Shown one piece after another: positions 17,661 to 38,650 of a stretch of DNA of 64,000 nucleotides (its first letter is position 1; each line of letters starts with the position of its first letter). The notes under the pieces were generated by a model. The model searched no databases. It was not told the origin of the DNA and saw only the letters and a list, made by a program, of their open reading frames with translations. Source of the DNA: Glandiceps talaboti (Eukaryota; Hemichordata; Enteropneusta; Spengelidae); contig NC_135564.1 in assembly GCF_964340395.1 (NCBI RefSeq), forward strand, positions 3,635,861 through 3,699,860, in the 5' to 3' direction. The position numbers and the translations under genes are program-made.

Positions 17661-18329
17661 ACCAAACATCTCTTTTGAAAAATTGATGCCAAGACTTTAG
17701 ATGCGCATATGTATACATTATGTTTGATGTATTTATGCTAATCATATTTCGTAGTATAAGAAGATAGATGTAAACATTGCTATATCATGTCTGCGATTAG
17801 AGATATTTATATTAAGTTTCATAACTTTTTTTTTCATTACTTCATGAAGCAATTTCTGTGTAAAGGGACATTGTAAACTGAAATTTTCTTAGTTTATGTA
17901 GAGTAATATGAAAAATATCTGTGATTTTGATCAAACAGAAAAATTCCATATCATTATCAACCAAAGGCAGAACTCTTGTATGTTGTTTTATGGGTATTAT
18001 GTAAATGCTATAATGATGTCATATTTTCACTCTAAATTATTACATCACTGAGATAAACAATGAAGTTCTGGTGTGTGTCCCTTTAATTGAAATCAAAATA
18101 ACTTGACAATACAAAAGTTAACATATTTTAGCATTATCGGTGATGAGTTTATTTATACCAATGAAGGTTAGGCATGTATCTTTGCATATAAGTTGGATAT
18201 AAATCATCGCCAAGTGTACTTGTTCATCACCGTTCATGTGTCAAATGTAGTTTTTTCTGATAACATTTTTGTATGTCAAAATACATGTATTCACATGATG
18301 AATAAAGCTTACATTATGGAACAAATAAA
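17661..18329 (+). terminator. 3' UTR and poly(A) signals of beta-tubulin 1
   Basis: Two AATAAA hexamers at 18301-18306 and 18324-18329 follow the TAA by about 640 nt, with no other gene between. Use of one or both is inferred. Confidence 0.6.
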
Positions 18330-18479
18330 CTGACCATGTGCAGATGCTTTGTAAAGTATGTGTGGGAAGTGACATTGAAATTTTTAACAAAATAGTTGAA
18401 TATATATATTTCATTCAAAAACGTCAGGATTGAATTTATTGATCAGGACTGTTCTACTCATTACTTTCGCACTTGTGAA

Positions 18480-18562
18480 TGTATGTATGTATGTATGTAT
18501 ATATATATGTGTGTGTGTGTATGTATGTATGTATATATGTGTGTGTGTATGTATGTATGTAA
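18480..18562. repeat. (TATG)n/(TG)n microsatellite
   Basis: Alternating GTAT and TG blocks downstream of the beta-tubulin 1 poly(A) signals. Confidence 0.95.
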
Positions 18563-19784
18563 ATGAATGTTTTTATCCCCAGTTCTTGCTTCAATGTTGT
18601 CTTATCAGTGGAGCCATACAGATTACTTCTATCAGTCATTCTTTTGTTCAGGCTCAACTTCTTCTACATCTCTTCCAGACAGCTATTTTCTAACACAAAT
18701 TAAAATTTAATCCTATTTCAACATGGCCCTTTGAGTTTCTGAAATTAGTCCACAACCCAAACTTAGTTTTATGGTTTTATGGCAGGATGTTATTTGGATT
18801 AGTTAAAACATATGAAGTGGTGTCCATGCTCTTGTTTCACACGGTAGCATCAATATTAAAGTGAAAACAAAACAGTTAGATCTATCTACAAACAAAAAAA
18901 TGATGAAACCATAAGATATGTAGAATAATGGGACAACGTTATCTAAAAAGCTAACACTGTGTTTTATCTGTTATGCATTGTATTGCACTTAACCAGTAAA
19001 TCATTCATTTGTGATTGAACAATTAAAGTTGTGATATATTTTATATCATAATATTTGCAGCAGATTTCCACTTTACGAACCATTTATGGTATTTCGGTTC
19101 ACTGGTTGCTACACCACTAGTCAATTACATCCTTAGTTGATTGTCTTGGCAATATACTGTAGCTTGCCAGTGCGACATCAAAGTAATTTATCGGGTTTTA
19201 GGGCGCCCCCACGAGGCGAACATTGTGCATCTTGGTGGTGACGTCGAAACTTTCATTGATCTCAAGCAGGCTAAGTTATAACATGGCAATGCTGTAATAT
19301 AACAAATACCACATATTGGTAGTTTAAAAGTAAAGCTAGACTTCATGGGGAATATGTCAATCTTCAAAGCTATATCGCCAAAGATAATAACTCATAACCA
19401 CCCACCCCCATCACACACACCCAGCCACACACCGTAGAGAAAGAGGGTTAACGCCATCTGGGAACTGGATAGTCAAATAGTTCACCTTCATTCTCTCCAT
19501 TTGTGCCCAACCCAAATGTAAAGGAAAGGGAAATTTTACTGTCAATAGTTTTGAACGGTTGGTCTTACTTCCTTTGTTTTTTGCCTTGAACAATTAAATC
19601 GTTCATAAAGCGGAATCGCAAGGAAAAACAGACAGGGTTACTAAAAGTCCCTTACTGCTAGGGCAAAGGTTTCAAATTCATTTACCATCATATTTGACTC
19701 TGATTTTTTATTTGTCGTTAATCACAGTGACACTATATATAGTAAAGGTGTTGCCTTTAGTTGTCTAGCCAAACAACATACTAT

Positions 19785-20045
19785 TTGACTCAGACCACCT
19801 AGTCTGAGATTTTTACCACGTTCTTCACTGCATATGTACTGTTTTGATTCAGACCACCTAGATTGAGATTTTTACCACGTTTTCACTGCATATGTACTGT
19901 TTTGACCCAGACCACCTAGTCTGAGATTTTTACCACGTTCTTCTCTGCATATGTACTGTTTTGACCCAGACCATGGATGTATGCATACATGCTCAGACCA
20001 CCTAGTCTGAGCTTTTTACCATGTTCATTCTCTGCACATTTACTG
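19785..20045. repeat. 58-59-bp minisatellite, about 4.5 copies
   Basis: Units start with CAGACCACCTAGTCTGAGAT at 19791, 19850, 19908, 19967 (truncated, interrupted by ATGGATGTATGCATACATG) and 19994. Each also contains TTTTTACCACGTT and TGCATATGTACTGTTTT. The AGACCACCTAGTCTGA part is partly self-complementary. Confidence 0.9.
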
Positions 20046-21819
20046 CACCATGCTTGGCACAGTATTAAAACTAAATTATTGAGAGATGACATTAGATTCA
20101 AATTCTTCGCCGACACCAACGATGGTAACCATATACCCTTGGGCCTATGTTATGACATACAAATAAACTCTCCTGTATACTACTATCGTGACAGGTGACT
20201 CGACTAGGGAAGGGAGGGGTCACTTGACCAAACATGGTTTGAAATCAATACGTTGATGACGTTTGAGTGATTCCGAAGAAATACCCGTGTATGCAGTCGC
20301 TTCGAAGTAGATTCCAACATGAAACTTTATCTCTACCATCATAACTATAGCTACATATTGTAATTTCTGTGATAAAATGATGCATAGTGGTGTTAATTGA
20401 TTCACTACTGATTGGAAATATAGTAAACCGTACTTGTACTGGGTCGTACAAAGAAACACTTATCTACTAGTCTAGTATTTTGATAATGAGATATCCCCAT
20501 CGGGGTCTCCATCGGCATAAACACTTTACATTGTAAAGAGACTGATGATTTGACTGTATGTGGCCAGTACCCCTGAGGCGTAGAACAACTCGTTTACTAA
20601 TTTAGCACTGTGATTGAAATGTTAATGGTTTACATTTAAGAAGTTTTCACACCTTTCTTGAGTATGCTGTGTCTTCAGTTGAATCCCTTCTTACTTGTAC
20701 TTGTCTGTGGTTGAATATAGTACTGATATTCTGTACCATACCGTCCAAATAATTAATCAGGGGAAGCTCTCTTTTGGGTTGAAGTGAGACCCCTTAGTTC
20801 TCTTATCATCAACCAAAACAATTGCTTATTGGGTTTCTCTCTTGAAATATATAGCTCCATCAATACATTTGTTTTATTGTGTTGGTTACGCGGGTGGTAT
20901 AGACAACGCCCTCAACGTCCGCGCATACTTCTTACGAAACAGATCCCTTACCCGCAAGTGGCATTATAATTTTTGATAAACCCACTGTCCGATGGATTAC
21001 TAAGCTCTAAGTGTATGTGGATCTCATAGTATATGCAAATATGTTTTATCGTCATCAATTAGTATAAAGTTGGTGGTCCCAGAGGCATAATATATGGATA
21101 ACAATAAATCATAAAACCACCTGTTGGATTCAAAGTCTCTAACTTGAATTGAAAATGGTCTAAGTTCGTATGTGATGTCAGTCTGAAGTCCAAGTACTTA
21201 ATCAGTCTGAGTAACAGTGAAGTGATCACGTGATGGTAATGATTAGAATCCCGGATGTGATGAATTGGACGCAGCAAGAGATTGATTAATCATTGAGATT
21301 GTGATGTGAATCACCGCGTGTAATTCTTCATGTAAAGAGAAGTTAGTTCAGCATTACTTGATTTTATTCACTGGTACTTCACAATAAAAATAATTGGAAC
21401 ATATTCTGACACCTAACATATTTCAATGGGTTCTCCAATGAAATTCGTCGAACAATATGTGTTTTAAGCTTGATTCATACCTGCCCATGCTATTGTTCAA
21501 GTTGTTTCTGTACCTCTCAACAAATGAGAACTAGTCTAGTCTCAAACGAATTGAAATCGCCTAAAGCAAAAGCGAAGATTCCGTATTTCTATCGTGTCAT
21601 CAGCTTGATTTCAACTGAAGGTTTCATCAAACTTCAGACCATGATCAAACATTTTCTATAGTGGTGTCAGGCAGAGTTCACCGAGAGTGTCTTTAAACAC
21701 ATCAGTTTTCCAGTTCATGTTCTGTTGTAGTCCTCTAGCATGAATACATTAAGAATTCCTTCAACGCACTGAAGTTTACAATGTTTGTTTGTGTCTGTAC
21801 ACAGGAGTGTGTCATGTAT

Positions 21820-21986
21820 TTGTATGTATGTATGTATGTATGTATGTATGTATGTATGTATGTATGTATGTATGTATGTATGTATGTGTGTGTATGTATG
21901 TATGTATGTATGTATGTATGTATGTATGTATGTATGTATGTATGTATGTATGTATGTGTGTGTGTGTCTGTGTGTGTGTGTGTGTG
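21820..21986. repeat. (TATG)n/(TG)n microsatellite
   Basis: Long GTAT array with short TG interruptions, ending in a TG block. Confidence 0.97.
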
Positions 21987-23245
21987 TTTAAGGGTTAATA
22001 TCAAAACAAAAGTATGCTTTGTATAGGTCACGGGCCACCTATGCCATCTGTACAGTGTCATTGGTATTACTAAATATCGCATATTTGTCCACTAAGCAAG
22101 ACAATGCATGACTAGACATATCGAACAAGAATTAAGAGGATAATGGTTTCTTAACAACATATTGTCATGTTTGTTAATTATTGTTTCAAACGTTAATTTT
22201 TATCTACTTCCGTGTTTCATACCAACAGTAAAATTTATAAGTGTGTGTTTACAGAAGTAACATACATATCCTGCATGACTAGAGGTGACGTAATCATTCG
22301 ATTTGTAGTGATTGTTGTTTGATGTTTGGATGGTCGCTACGGACGGACTGGTAACGCCATTGAGGCTGATCACATTGCGGATTAATCAACCTCTCCTTCG
22401 AACTTCAACCCGTTGGGGTTTGAAAATCGTTACATAACGATGTAACATCATGACAAAGGAATTCCTCAGCAACCGTGATTTGTGTTTTTCTTTGTGCTAT
22501 AGTTTGACCACATCAAAAATTCACCATCTGGACCTGTGCCAAATATTGATGGAGAGGCTCAGATTCCCCTTTCTCTTTTTCATTATTCTTTTTGAACGAT
22601 TGACATTCTTCACATATGTTGTTATGGTGACACCAGAGTTAGAAATTTAAAAGTGCTATTTTGGTCGAAATAAAGACCTTGAAATATTTGACATCGGAAA
22701 TCAGAGAAAAGCTATACAGAAAACTAGTTCGTAATTCGGAGGAGTGAAATGAATTAGACTTCAATGTTTGCAGCAATTCAATGCACATGCAGTTTGCTTT
22801 TGAATCCTAATTGTGACTCTAATTCATAATGGAAAGACATTTTGTTATTTTTGTTAACTATTATTTCTCTAGTATATATATTTACTAGTTTGTTTTAGCA
22901 CCAAACACTAATTGCAGAAGAAATGTAGTTTTCTTAACGTATGCAATAACGATTCTATTCTTTTCTATTGTCATCCAACCCATGTCCCCTATTCATAAAG
23001 TAAATCAATCTCCAATTAAGGGACTATATTTCGCTTTAAAGAATGTACGTGTACGATACTGTTTCCCTAATTACCAAATAACATTACGTCGGAGGGATAC
23101 AAACTTGAACAATGGAAGTCAAGAGAACAATAGGCTTGGGGTAACTTTTAAAGTTCGTAATCTTCACACGTACAAGTCATTCCAGACCAAGAGTCCAAGA
23201 CATTCAAGAGTACAATCGTATAGGTCATCTTTAACGACAAACAAA

Positions 23246-25910
<2,665 letters not shown>

Positions 25911-26271
25911 ACGACTCTGACCTCAAACACATCAACACATAGAATGACAACCACTTTGTGACCATTAACAAACTACTAGTATGTGTAACAGGTAGAAGTG
26001 TCAACAAAACGTCACTGCCGTGGCTGCTGAAACTTCCACAACATAAGGACTAGATTTGTGTGGTTTTAAATGTGACTAATACATTGTAAATATCATACTT
26101 ATAGAGCAACTCATATCTATGACAATAAAAGAACATTGACCATGAAAGGGCATTGACCTAAAAGGGCATTGACCCTGAACTCCGAAAGTTTAAACTTTAA
26201 AGATTTGTAAATACAATATTGTTACCTGCTTAATACCAACATTGCTTGTACAAATTGTAAGAATGAATAAA
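25911..26271 (+). terminator. 3' UTR and poly(A) signals of beta-tubulin 2
   Basis: AATAAA occurs at 26124-26129 and 26266-26271, about 215 and 355 nt after the stop codon. Confidence 0.6.
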
Positions 26272-26434
26272 CAGAAATATTTTTGTCATAATACCATGTC
26301 GTGACCAATGTGACCTGGTTGGAATGAGAATGCGTGAAAATAAGAGTATGTAGCATTATACAGCATATCATGTACATATGTTAAATAAAAGGAATGTGTG
26401 GAACTTTACTTTCTCATGACATTCACCTTATACT

Positions 26435-26600
26435 GTCCCTCTGTCTGTCTGTCTGTCTGTCTGTCTTCCTCTGTCTCTCTCTCTGTCTCTCTCTGTCTAT
26501 CTCTGGCTGTCTGTCTGTCTGTTTGTTTGTTTGTTTGTTTGTTTGTTTGTTTGTTTGTTTGTTTGTCTGTCTCTCTCTCTCTATCTCTCTCTCTCAGCAT
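26435..26600. repeat. (CTGT)n/(GTTT)n/(CTCT)n microsatellite
   Basis: Adjacent CTGT, CTCT and GTTT blocks. A related CTCT/CTGT/C-rich patch follows at about 26680-26787. Confidence 0.95.
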
Positions 26601-27920
26601 ATCGCACCATATGTGTTGCATTTTTCGTTTTGCCTTAGTGCAGCACAATAACTCTCACTATGTTTCCCTCTGTGTAACTGCCTATTTTTTCTCTCTCTTT
26701 CTCTCTCAGTCTATCTCTCTATCCGCCGCTCTGTCTGTCTGTCAGTCTGTCTCTGTCTCCCTCCCTCCCTACCCCCCCCCCCCCCCATATCAAATGTGTT
26801 GCTTTTATACTGAATAACTCAGTAAAATCTTAGGTAAAACATACCTAAATAATAACAAAGAAAACTGACCATTAGTATGAAAATTATTTAGAACAATAGC
26901 TTACTTTGCGTAAAACTTAGCGGCATTGAGACTTACACATTTCTTTGCATGATTTAGCACAACGGCTACATTTCAATGTCATTGGAGTGATCGTTGATGT
27001 GAATATGAAATATATACCAAATATTTATATACGTAATAAACTCCTTTTGCTTTTCCAAGACTAGCTTGGAATCTAGGCGAATGGGATTTTGTATTATAAC
27101 GAATTCAAAAACCCCGTTCGCATTGTTTCCATGTTATTACAAGACAAATTGTCTCGCTTCGATTCACTGCCGATTCACACGTAATACCATGTATGTATAA
27201 GCTACTAGTATCTATAGCTAATAGATAGTCCAGGGTAATGCGATAACAATGTTTGACCGTTATGTGTTACATAAGTTTGAATCATTTCAAAACTATGTAA
27301 GGGGTGGTGAACATTCTGGTTGTGAACTGCAAAGTTCATCTTTGTGGAATTAACATTTGTATCTGCCCCGCGTTTAGCTATAGACCATACACGTGTACAC
27401 ATGGAGTATAAGCCCATAACAACAATTATGTCGTTCAGAAACAAAAAGGACAATAAACGTTCACAACTGTTAATTATTTTGATTTAGCCAATATCCATCG
27501 CTTCTCCTAGCTCGAGTATCAACAGTTAGTTAACATTTGATATTTCTTTCAATGAAAGGATCTATATTTTATTGTATATGGTGCAAACACCTGGAAATTA
27601 TACTTGTCACGTGGACTGTCATACAGAAAAGGCCACTCAATATATGTAGTGGTTCAAGGTCATGTCAACGTCGGCAATTTGAACCACGTGTCTTTCGATT
27701 CACCTAATCAAATCCAGTCCACAGAGGGCCTCGACTCCCGGCCTAGGTCGCCACGCGGAGGAGGATTCAAAGCCACTGACAACGTGAAGACTATACTATA
27801 TGGAGATCGCTACGATATCAACTCATACAGATTTTACACTACGCCGTGTAAAGATAAAGAGAAATTGTACATGCGATATTCAGAATATTCACTCTGTTAA
27901 AAAAAATGGACTATGTTCAG

Positions 27921-27958
27921 CCATAGACCCTCCACCAACGTTGGTGGAGGGTCTATGG
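27921..27958. repeat. Perfect 38-bp palindrome (CCATAGAC family)
   Basis: Two 19-nt arms with no loop; the left arm is CCATAGACCCTCCACCAAC. It is flanked on both sides by TTCAG, a possible 5-bp target-site duplication. Related palindromes occur at 56794, 62832 and 63283. Confidence 0.9.
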
Positions 27959-29740
27959 TTCAGCACAGATCACAGAATTCAAATACCATCCTGATGTTAA
28001 TACTCGTCTTTCATTTCACTGAAATCAGGTCGTTATTTGTTTGTAGCCCTACACACGGGACTGCGGTACGGAAAACACGTTGACACGTACCGACTTGCTT
28101 TATATTATTAGTAACAGAAACACGATGCAACTTGACGGGGAGTTTACGAATTGTAATCATGTATAACGGTTGGTTTATTTGAACCATTTCAAAATTTGAA
28201 CGAGTCAAGTGTTGACCAGTGTATGGTCAAACAATGTGTTTTGAATTGGAATACACTTCAATATTCACCGTAACGGTCGTGAATGACCTATGACCTAGAT
28301 ATATATGAATAGACTCATACACATGTCGCTGAAGACAGTCATAGTTTATTTGCTAATATCTACACTAGGTTCTGAACACTATTGCTTTCGAATTATTCGT
28401 TTTCGACGTCCAAACTAGTAAATATATCAGAAGTAAACAGTTGAACATCCCGACCTTCTCCATACTCAAGCCTGCATTATTGTTCCGCGTCTGTCGATGC
28501 ATTCTTCACGAATGCCCACTTATTACTGATTTTACTTTTACTCAATGCGTGTAACCTATTCTTTGTATGGACCACCAGGAGATGGAAAATTCTGTCGCAG
28601 ATTTTATTTATAGTATTAAATTTATATTGGGTTAAAATCCCTTGAAGACGAAAATCAAACCTTACTACGGTATACGGTAGTACAAAGTTAAGATGAATTT
28701 CATAGCTATGTTTATCGACCTTCCTCAACACCATACATCCATCAAACTTGTCCCGTCACTACTTTGTTTTGAGATTGGTGCATGACTATGAAAGAGCGCC
28801 ATCATATTTTGAACGTATTGAAATACCAATGGTATGAAGACAGACCAAAGTAATAGAATAATGAGATTCTTCTTTTTATCAAATCACACAAATACCATTA
28901 TTAATACCTCGAGGAACATGGTCCTTAATACGATTATATCCAGTTTTCTTTTTTGTATCGTGTGTTCGTAGAATGAATCTGTAGATAACAACATAATTAT
29001 GTAACTAAACAGGCCTTGCAATCGTTCACATTTCCTCTAAAGTTGTTACTGTGTTTAAGAAATTATAAAAATGACAATGTAGAGAGAATGTTCTTTGATG
29101 ATAGCAGTGGTATTCTATCAATGAATTCCACATTTTATCTTCGTTTGCTGATTTATTTTCAAGAATTTAGATTTAATTTATACTACCTGTAACTCATAGC
29201 TATACAATGTAAATAAACCATTTGTTCTACTCCTATACTATTCGGGTAGTCTTACGTCACACCCCTGGATGTGTGTACACGTACACCCGATTGGTGTTTT
29301 CATGGTTTCTACGGACGGATCACACCGTTATTGATTGTCATCGCGGAGGGATCTGCCGCAGAGACGATTATTTGTTTCCCCATATTGTTGCCATGGATCA
29401 CAGTGACACAGTCTCCGTATGCGTCCACAGATTCACTCCAGTTCGAAAAATTATGATAAAACACATATAAAATTATTATTTTGGTATACTGTGTTTATTT
29501 TACGAATGTTTACCACGTTTAGAGTATATTAAAAGAGCAGCAATCCAAGGACTACGTTTTTCTTAAGTCTATGCATGTACTCATTTGCATAAAGATATAG
29601 CGAATTGATACACTGCACAACATGCTTTAAATTGGCACTCCGAACCTATCCAGCTCAAATCCGAGGAACTTTGAAACCTCAGACACACGCTGTTAGCTAC
29701 CCACTTATAACTTTACGTTCCACCCCGATAACCTGACAAA

Positions 29741-32286
<2,546 letters not shown>

Positions 32287-32498
32287 AAACCCGGAATGTG
32301 TTTGGACAAAAAACCGCATAAACAGTCCCAGATATCCTTAAAACCCCACCACACATCCATCCTCCAACTTTGAACTTTGAGAAAGCATAAATGTACTACA
32401 AAATACAATGCTTCAGGAAGTTAACGAACCAAAGATAATGAACACTGTACATAAGAGTATTAACATCTTCAAGACTTTGTCATTGAAGACACAATAAA
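32287..32498 (+). terminator. 3' UTR and poly(A) signal of beta-tubulin 3
   Basis: AATAAA at 32493-32498, about 207 nt after the stop. The equivalent site is present in gene 4 at 38479. Confidence 0.65.
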
Positions 32499-32542
32499 CA
32501 GTATCATTTTAAATAAATATTGTCATCACAAAATTTTTATAT

Positions 32543-32566
32543 GAATGAATGAATGAATGAATGAAT

Positions 32567-32611
<45 letters not shown>
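32543..32611. repeat. (GAAT)n-(TG)n microsatellite
   Basis: Several GAAT units followed by a TG run. At the matching place unit B has a CTGT array instead (38553-38650). Confidence 0.93.
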
Positions 32612-32613
<2 letters not shown>

Positions 32614-35600
32614 CTGTATGTCCGCCTGTCAGTCTGTGTTGATAAGTGTTCTTTAAAAAAACTATGATTTCACAAAAAGTTCCTATGAATGACTATTTTA
32701 TCTATGTGTGTGGCGATGGATGTGTTTCGGATTTTTCGCCCAGTATGCACTACTTGAAACGAATAAAATGCATCCGAATATCCGTCAACTGATGTGAAAG
32801 TCCCTTAAATCCTTTGATTTTTGTTCAATTTTTAATAAATGAGAGAGAAAAAAGCATGCTGATTATTGAAGTTACAATACGAATGAATAATATGTGGATT
32901 ATAGACCAATTCAAGCAACCTCCTCCTCCCATGCATTGTCTAAATCCGACTAATGATAATGGCATAATATGGTCAAACAATGTGTTTTGAATTGGAATAC
33001 ACTTCAATATTCACCGTAACGGTCGTGAATGACCTTTGACCTATATAAATGAATAGGCTCATACACATGTCGCTGAAGACAGCCAGAGTTTATTTGTTAA
33101 TATCTACACTAGGTTCTGAACACTATTGCTTTCGAATAATTCGTTTTCGACGTCCAAACTAGTAAATATATAAGGAGTGAACAATCAAGCATCCCGTCCC
33201 GTCCCTGGTATTTAAGCCTGGATTATTGTTCCCCTGTCTGTCGATATACTCTTAACTAATGCCCATATTATTGACTTTACTTGTACTCAATACGTGTAAC
33301 CTATTCTTGTGTATGGACCATCGTGGGAATAGCTTTGAAAATCTTGTCCTCAAGTCACCTAACTCACTGTTAAAGCGTAGTTTATACATCTACTATACAC
33401 AATACATAAATATGGGGAAACCACCTGTTGCTTTTGCAAATGAAAGGTATTATTTATCTTTCTGTCTTACGACAGTGTTACCCTCTTGCTGAAGATGACG
33501 TGATTTATAACCAGTTCCTTGTCTGTCGTGGTAACGAAGATGGGGGCGCTGGCATCAGGCGACCTTTGTTTTCACGGGATGGAAAATACGTTACCACTGA
33601 TTTCAATTATAGTATTAATATTTGGTGGGAGTCAAAATCCCTTGGGGAGGAAAACCAAACCTTACTACGACTCATAACTATGTTTATCGGCCTTCATCAA
33701 CACCACATATCCATCAAACTTGTCCCGTCACTTAGTTATTATTTTCAGATTAGCCCCACTACTTATAATGGTATGATTGTTATGCTTTCTTGTTATGGTG
33801 TTTGAAGTCCGGATGACATGTATGAAATAAAACATGACAATATTTGAAGGTCCAGCGAGTAATGTTCATATTACATATCATAAGCATTGCATCAGTGTTG
33901 CAAGCTGATTTTGCAAGCTTGCATATCTTACATATCTCCGACATCGACAAATGTCGTTAGATTTCGACTTTATTCGACTGATTCAGAAGTTCGGAAGTGG
34001 CCATGGTGTATCGTGTCATCAAAGTTTTAGTATAAGATCATTGCTACGCATACAGTGACTAGTAATCATTGCAGCAATGTCTCTGGTTCTTGAAGTAAAA
34101 TTTAAATACTACGTTGTATTATGTATCATGTATGTGTGTACTGCGTTGTACGATAGAGCTAACACTTGTTTTCAAATTAGTTTCAAAGCCAACATAACGT
34201 CTACCCGAGAGCCATTAGAGTTCCTAAGCTACTCTATATTAACAAGTTTCCATGGTAGGAAATATGTGGTACTTTACACGAACTTCCAAGCTTCAACCAC
34301 TATGGTGGCTGCCTTCGTACTCATCCGATGGAACTGAACGAGATAAACGGCAAATCTACAACTTTGTTACATTCAACAACTAAACTTCCATGTCGTTCAG
34401 CTATTTAAAAAATATGATTCTTAAATTCTTTAAATTCTCTCCCGAACGGATAGTTGCCAAGTTCACGTTTTTTACTACTCACTGGAATTTGACGTGCCTG
34501 TCAATAATCACTGAAAACCGTTTCACAAAGTTAAATTGTGTTAAGCCGCCGAAATCATGTAGTTCTAAAAAAATACGTTTTTGTTTAAATTTTATTTTCT
34601 TCTTCCTACCATACTAATGTTGACTTTCATTATGCATTATGCATATGTTAAAACTATAAATTTTTACATATGAATAGAATGATGAAATAATCATATGAGC
34701 CCAATTGTAATATAGAACAGATGAATCACCTGTATTTTGAAGTATACAACGATGGGAGTGGTGGATGACTATGAAAGAGCGCCATCATATTTTGAACGTA
34801 TATGAAATGCCAATGGTATGAGGACAGACCAAAGTAATAGAATAATGAGATTCTTCCCTTTATCAAATCCTAGCCTGTCTATGATCAAATCACACGAATA
34901 TCATTATTAATACCTCGAGGAACATGGTCCTTAATACGATTATATCCAGTTTCCTTTTTTGTATCGTGTGTTCGTAGAATGAATCTGTAGATAACATTTA
35001 CTACATGTATTTATACTGCAGTGGCCTTGCAATCGTTCACATTTTCCCCTAAAGTTGTTACTGTGTTTAAGAAATTATAAAAATGACAATGTAGAGAGAA
35101 TGTTCTTTGATGATAGCAGTGGTATTCTATCAATGAATTCCACATTTTATCTTCGTTTGCTGATTTATTTTCAAGAATTTAGATTTAATTTATACTAGCT
35201 GTAACTCATAGCTATAAACATGTCCTTTGTTCTACTCGTATACTACTAGGGTAGTCTGACGTCACGCCCCTGGATTTACACACCCAATTGGGTGTTTTCA
35301 TGGTTCTACGGACGGATCACACCGTTGTTGATTGTCATCGCGGAGGGATCTAACGCAGCAACTATTATTTGTTTCCATATATTGTTGCCATAGAACACAG
35401 TGACACAATTTCAGTACGCCTTCAAAATTTCACTCTCGTTCAAAAAATTCATGATAAAGCACATACAAAATTATTATTTTGGCTTACCGTGTTTATTTTA
35501 CGAGTGTTTACCACGTTTAGATTATATTAAAACAGCAATAATCCAAGAACTACGTTTTTCTTAAATTAATAGATGTACTTCATTTACATAAATAAATAGC

Positions 35601-35740
35601 GAATTGATACACTACACAACATGCTTTAAATTTGCGCCCTGACCTTATCCAGGTCAAAACCGAGGAAGAGTGAAACCTTAGACACACGTTGTTAAACTAT
35701 CCACTCATAACTTTACGTTCCACCCCGATAACCTGACAAA

Positions 35741-38248
<2,508 letters not shown>

Positions 38249-38484
38249 GCCGCATAAACAGTCCCAGATATCCTTAAAACCCCAGCATACATCCATCCCT
38301 CAACTTTGAACTTTAAGAAAGTATAAATGTAGAAAAATCATGGTTTTATTTGCGCGACATGTGTAATACATGATCGCTATAAAATTCAATGCCTCGGGAA
38401 GTTAACGGACCAACAATAATGAACACTGTACATAAGAGAATTAACATCTTCAGGACAACAATGTGCCATTGAAGACGCAATAAA
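38249..38484 (+). terminator. 3' UTR and poly(A) signal of beta-tubulin 4
   Basis: AATAAA at 38479-38484, about 230 nt after the stop, in a context homologous to gene 3. Confidence 0.65.
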
Positions 38485-38552
38485 CAGTATAAGTTTAAAT
38501 AAATAATGACATCACAAAACCTCTATTTGAATGAATGGTGTTTGAGTTTGTT

Positions 38553-38614
<62 letters not shown>

Positions 38615-38650
38615 AGTCTGTCTGTCTGTCTGTCTTTCTATCTGTCTGTA
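38553..38650. repeat. (CTGT)n microsatellite
   Basis: About 20 CTGT units with a CAGT interruption, just downstream of beta-tubulin 4. Confidence 0.95.

Larger units (their letters stand above)
18330..23245. other. Intergenic region between beta-tubulins 1 and 2
   Basis: No coding exon recognised in 4.9 kb. It holds TATG/TG microsatellites at 18480-18562 and 21820-21986 and a 58-59-bp minisatellite near 19.8-20.0 kb. The proximal promoter of beta-tubulin 2 should lie at the right end; no clear TATA box is visible there. Confidence 0.5.
26272..28221. other. Intergenic region between beta-tubulin 2 and the first duplicated unit
   Basis: No coding exon recognised. Contents: CTGT/GTTT/CTCT repeats at 26435-26790 ending in a poly-C run, and a perfect 38-bp palindrome at 27921-27958. 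A 98-codon frame at 27604-27900 has no recognisable features and is not called. Confidence 0.5.

Noticed and set aside
27604-27900. 98-codon frame in the intergenic region
   Set aside because: No recognisable motif, repeat-rich neighbourhood and no splice or poly(A) context.
29222-29470. 82-codon frame upstream of beta-tubulin 3
   Set aside because: The homologous stretch in unit B near 35230 is broken by indels, so the frame is not conserved between duplicates.
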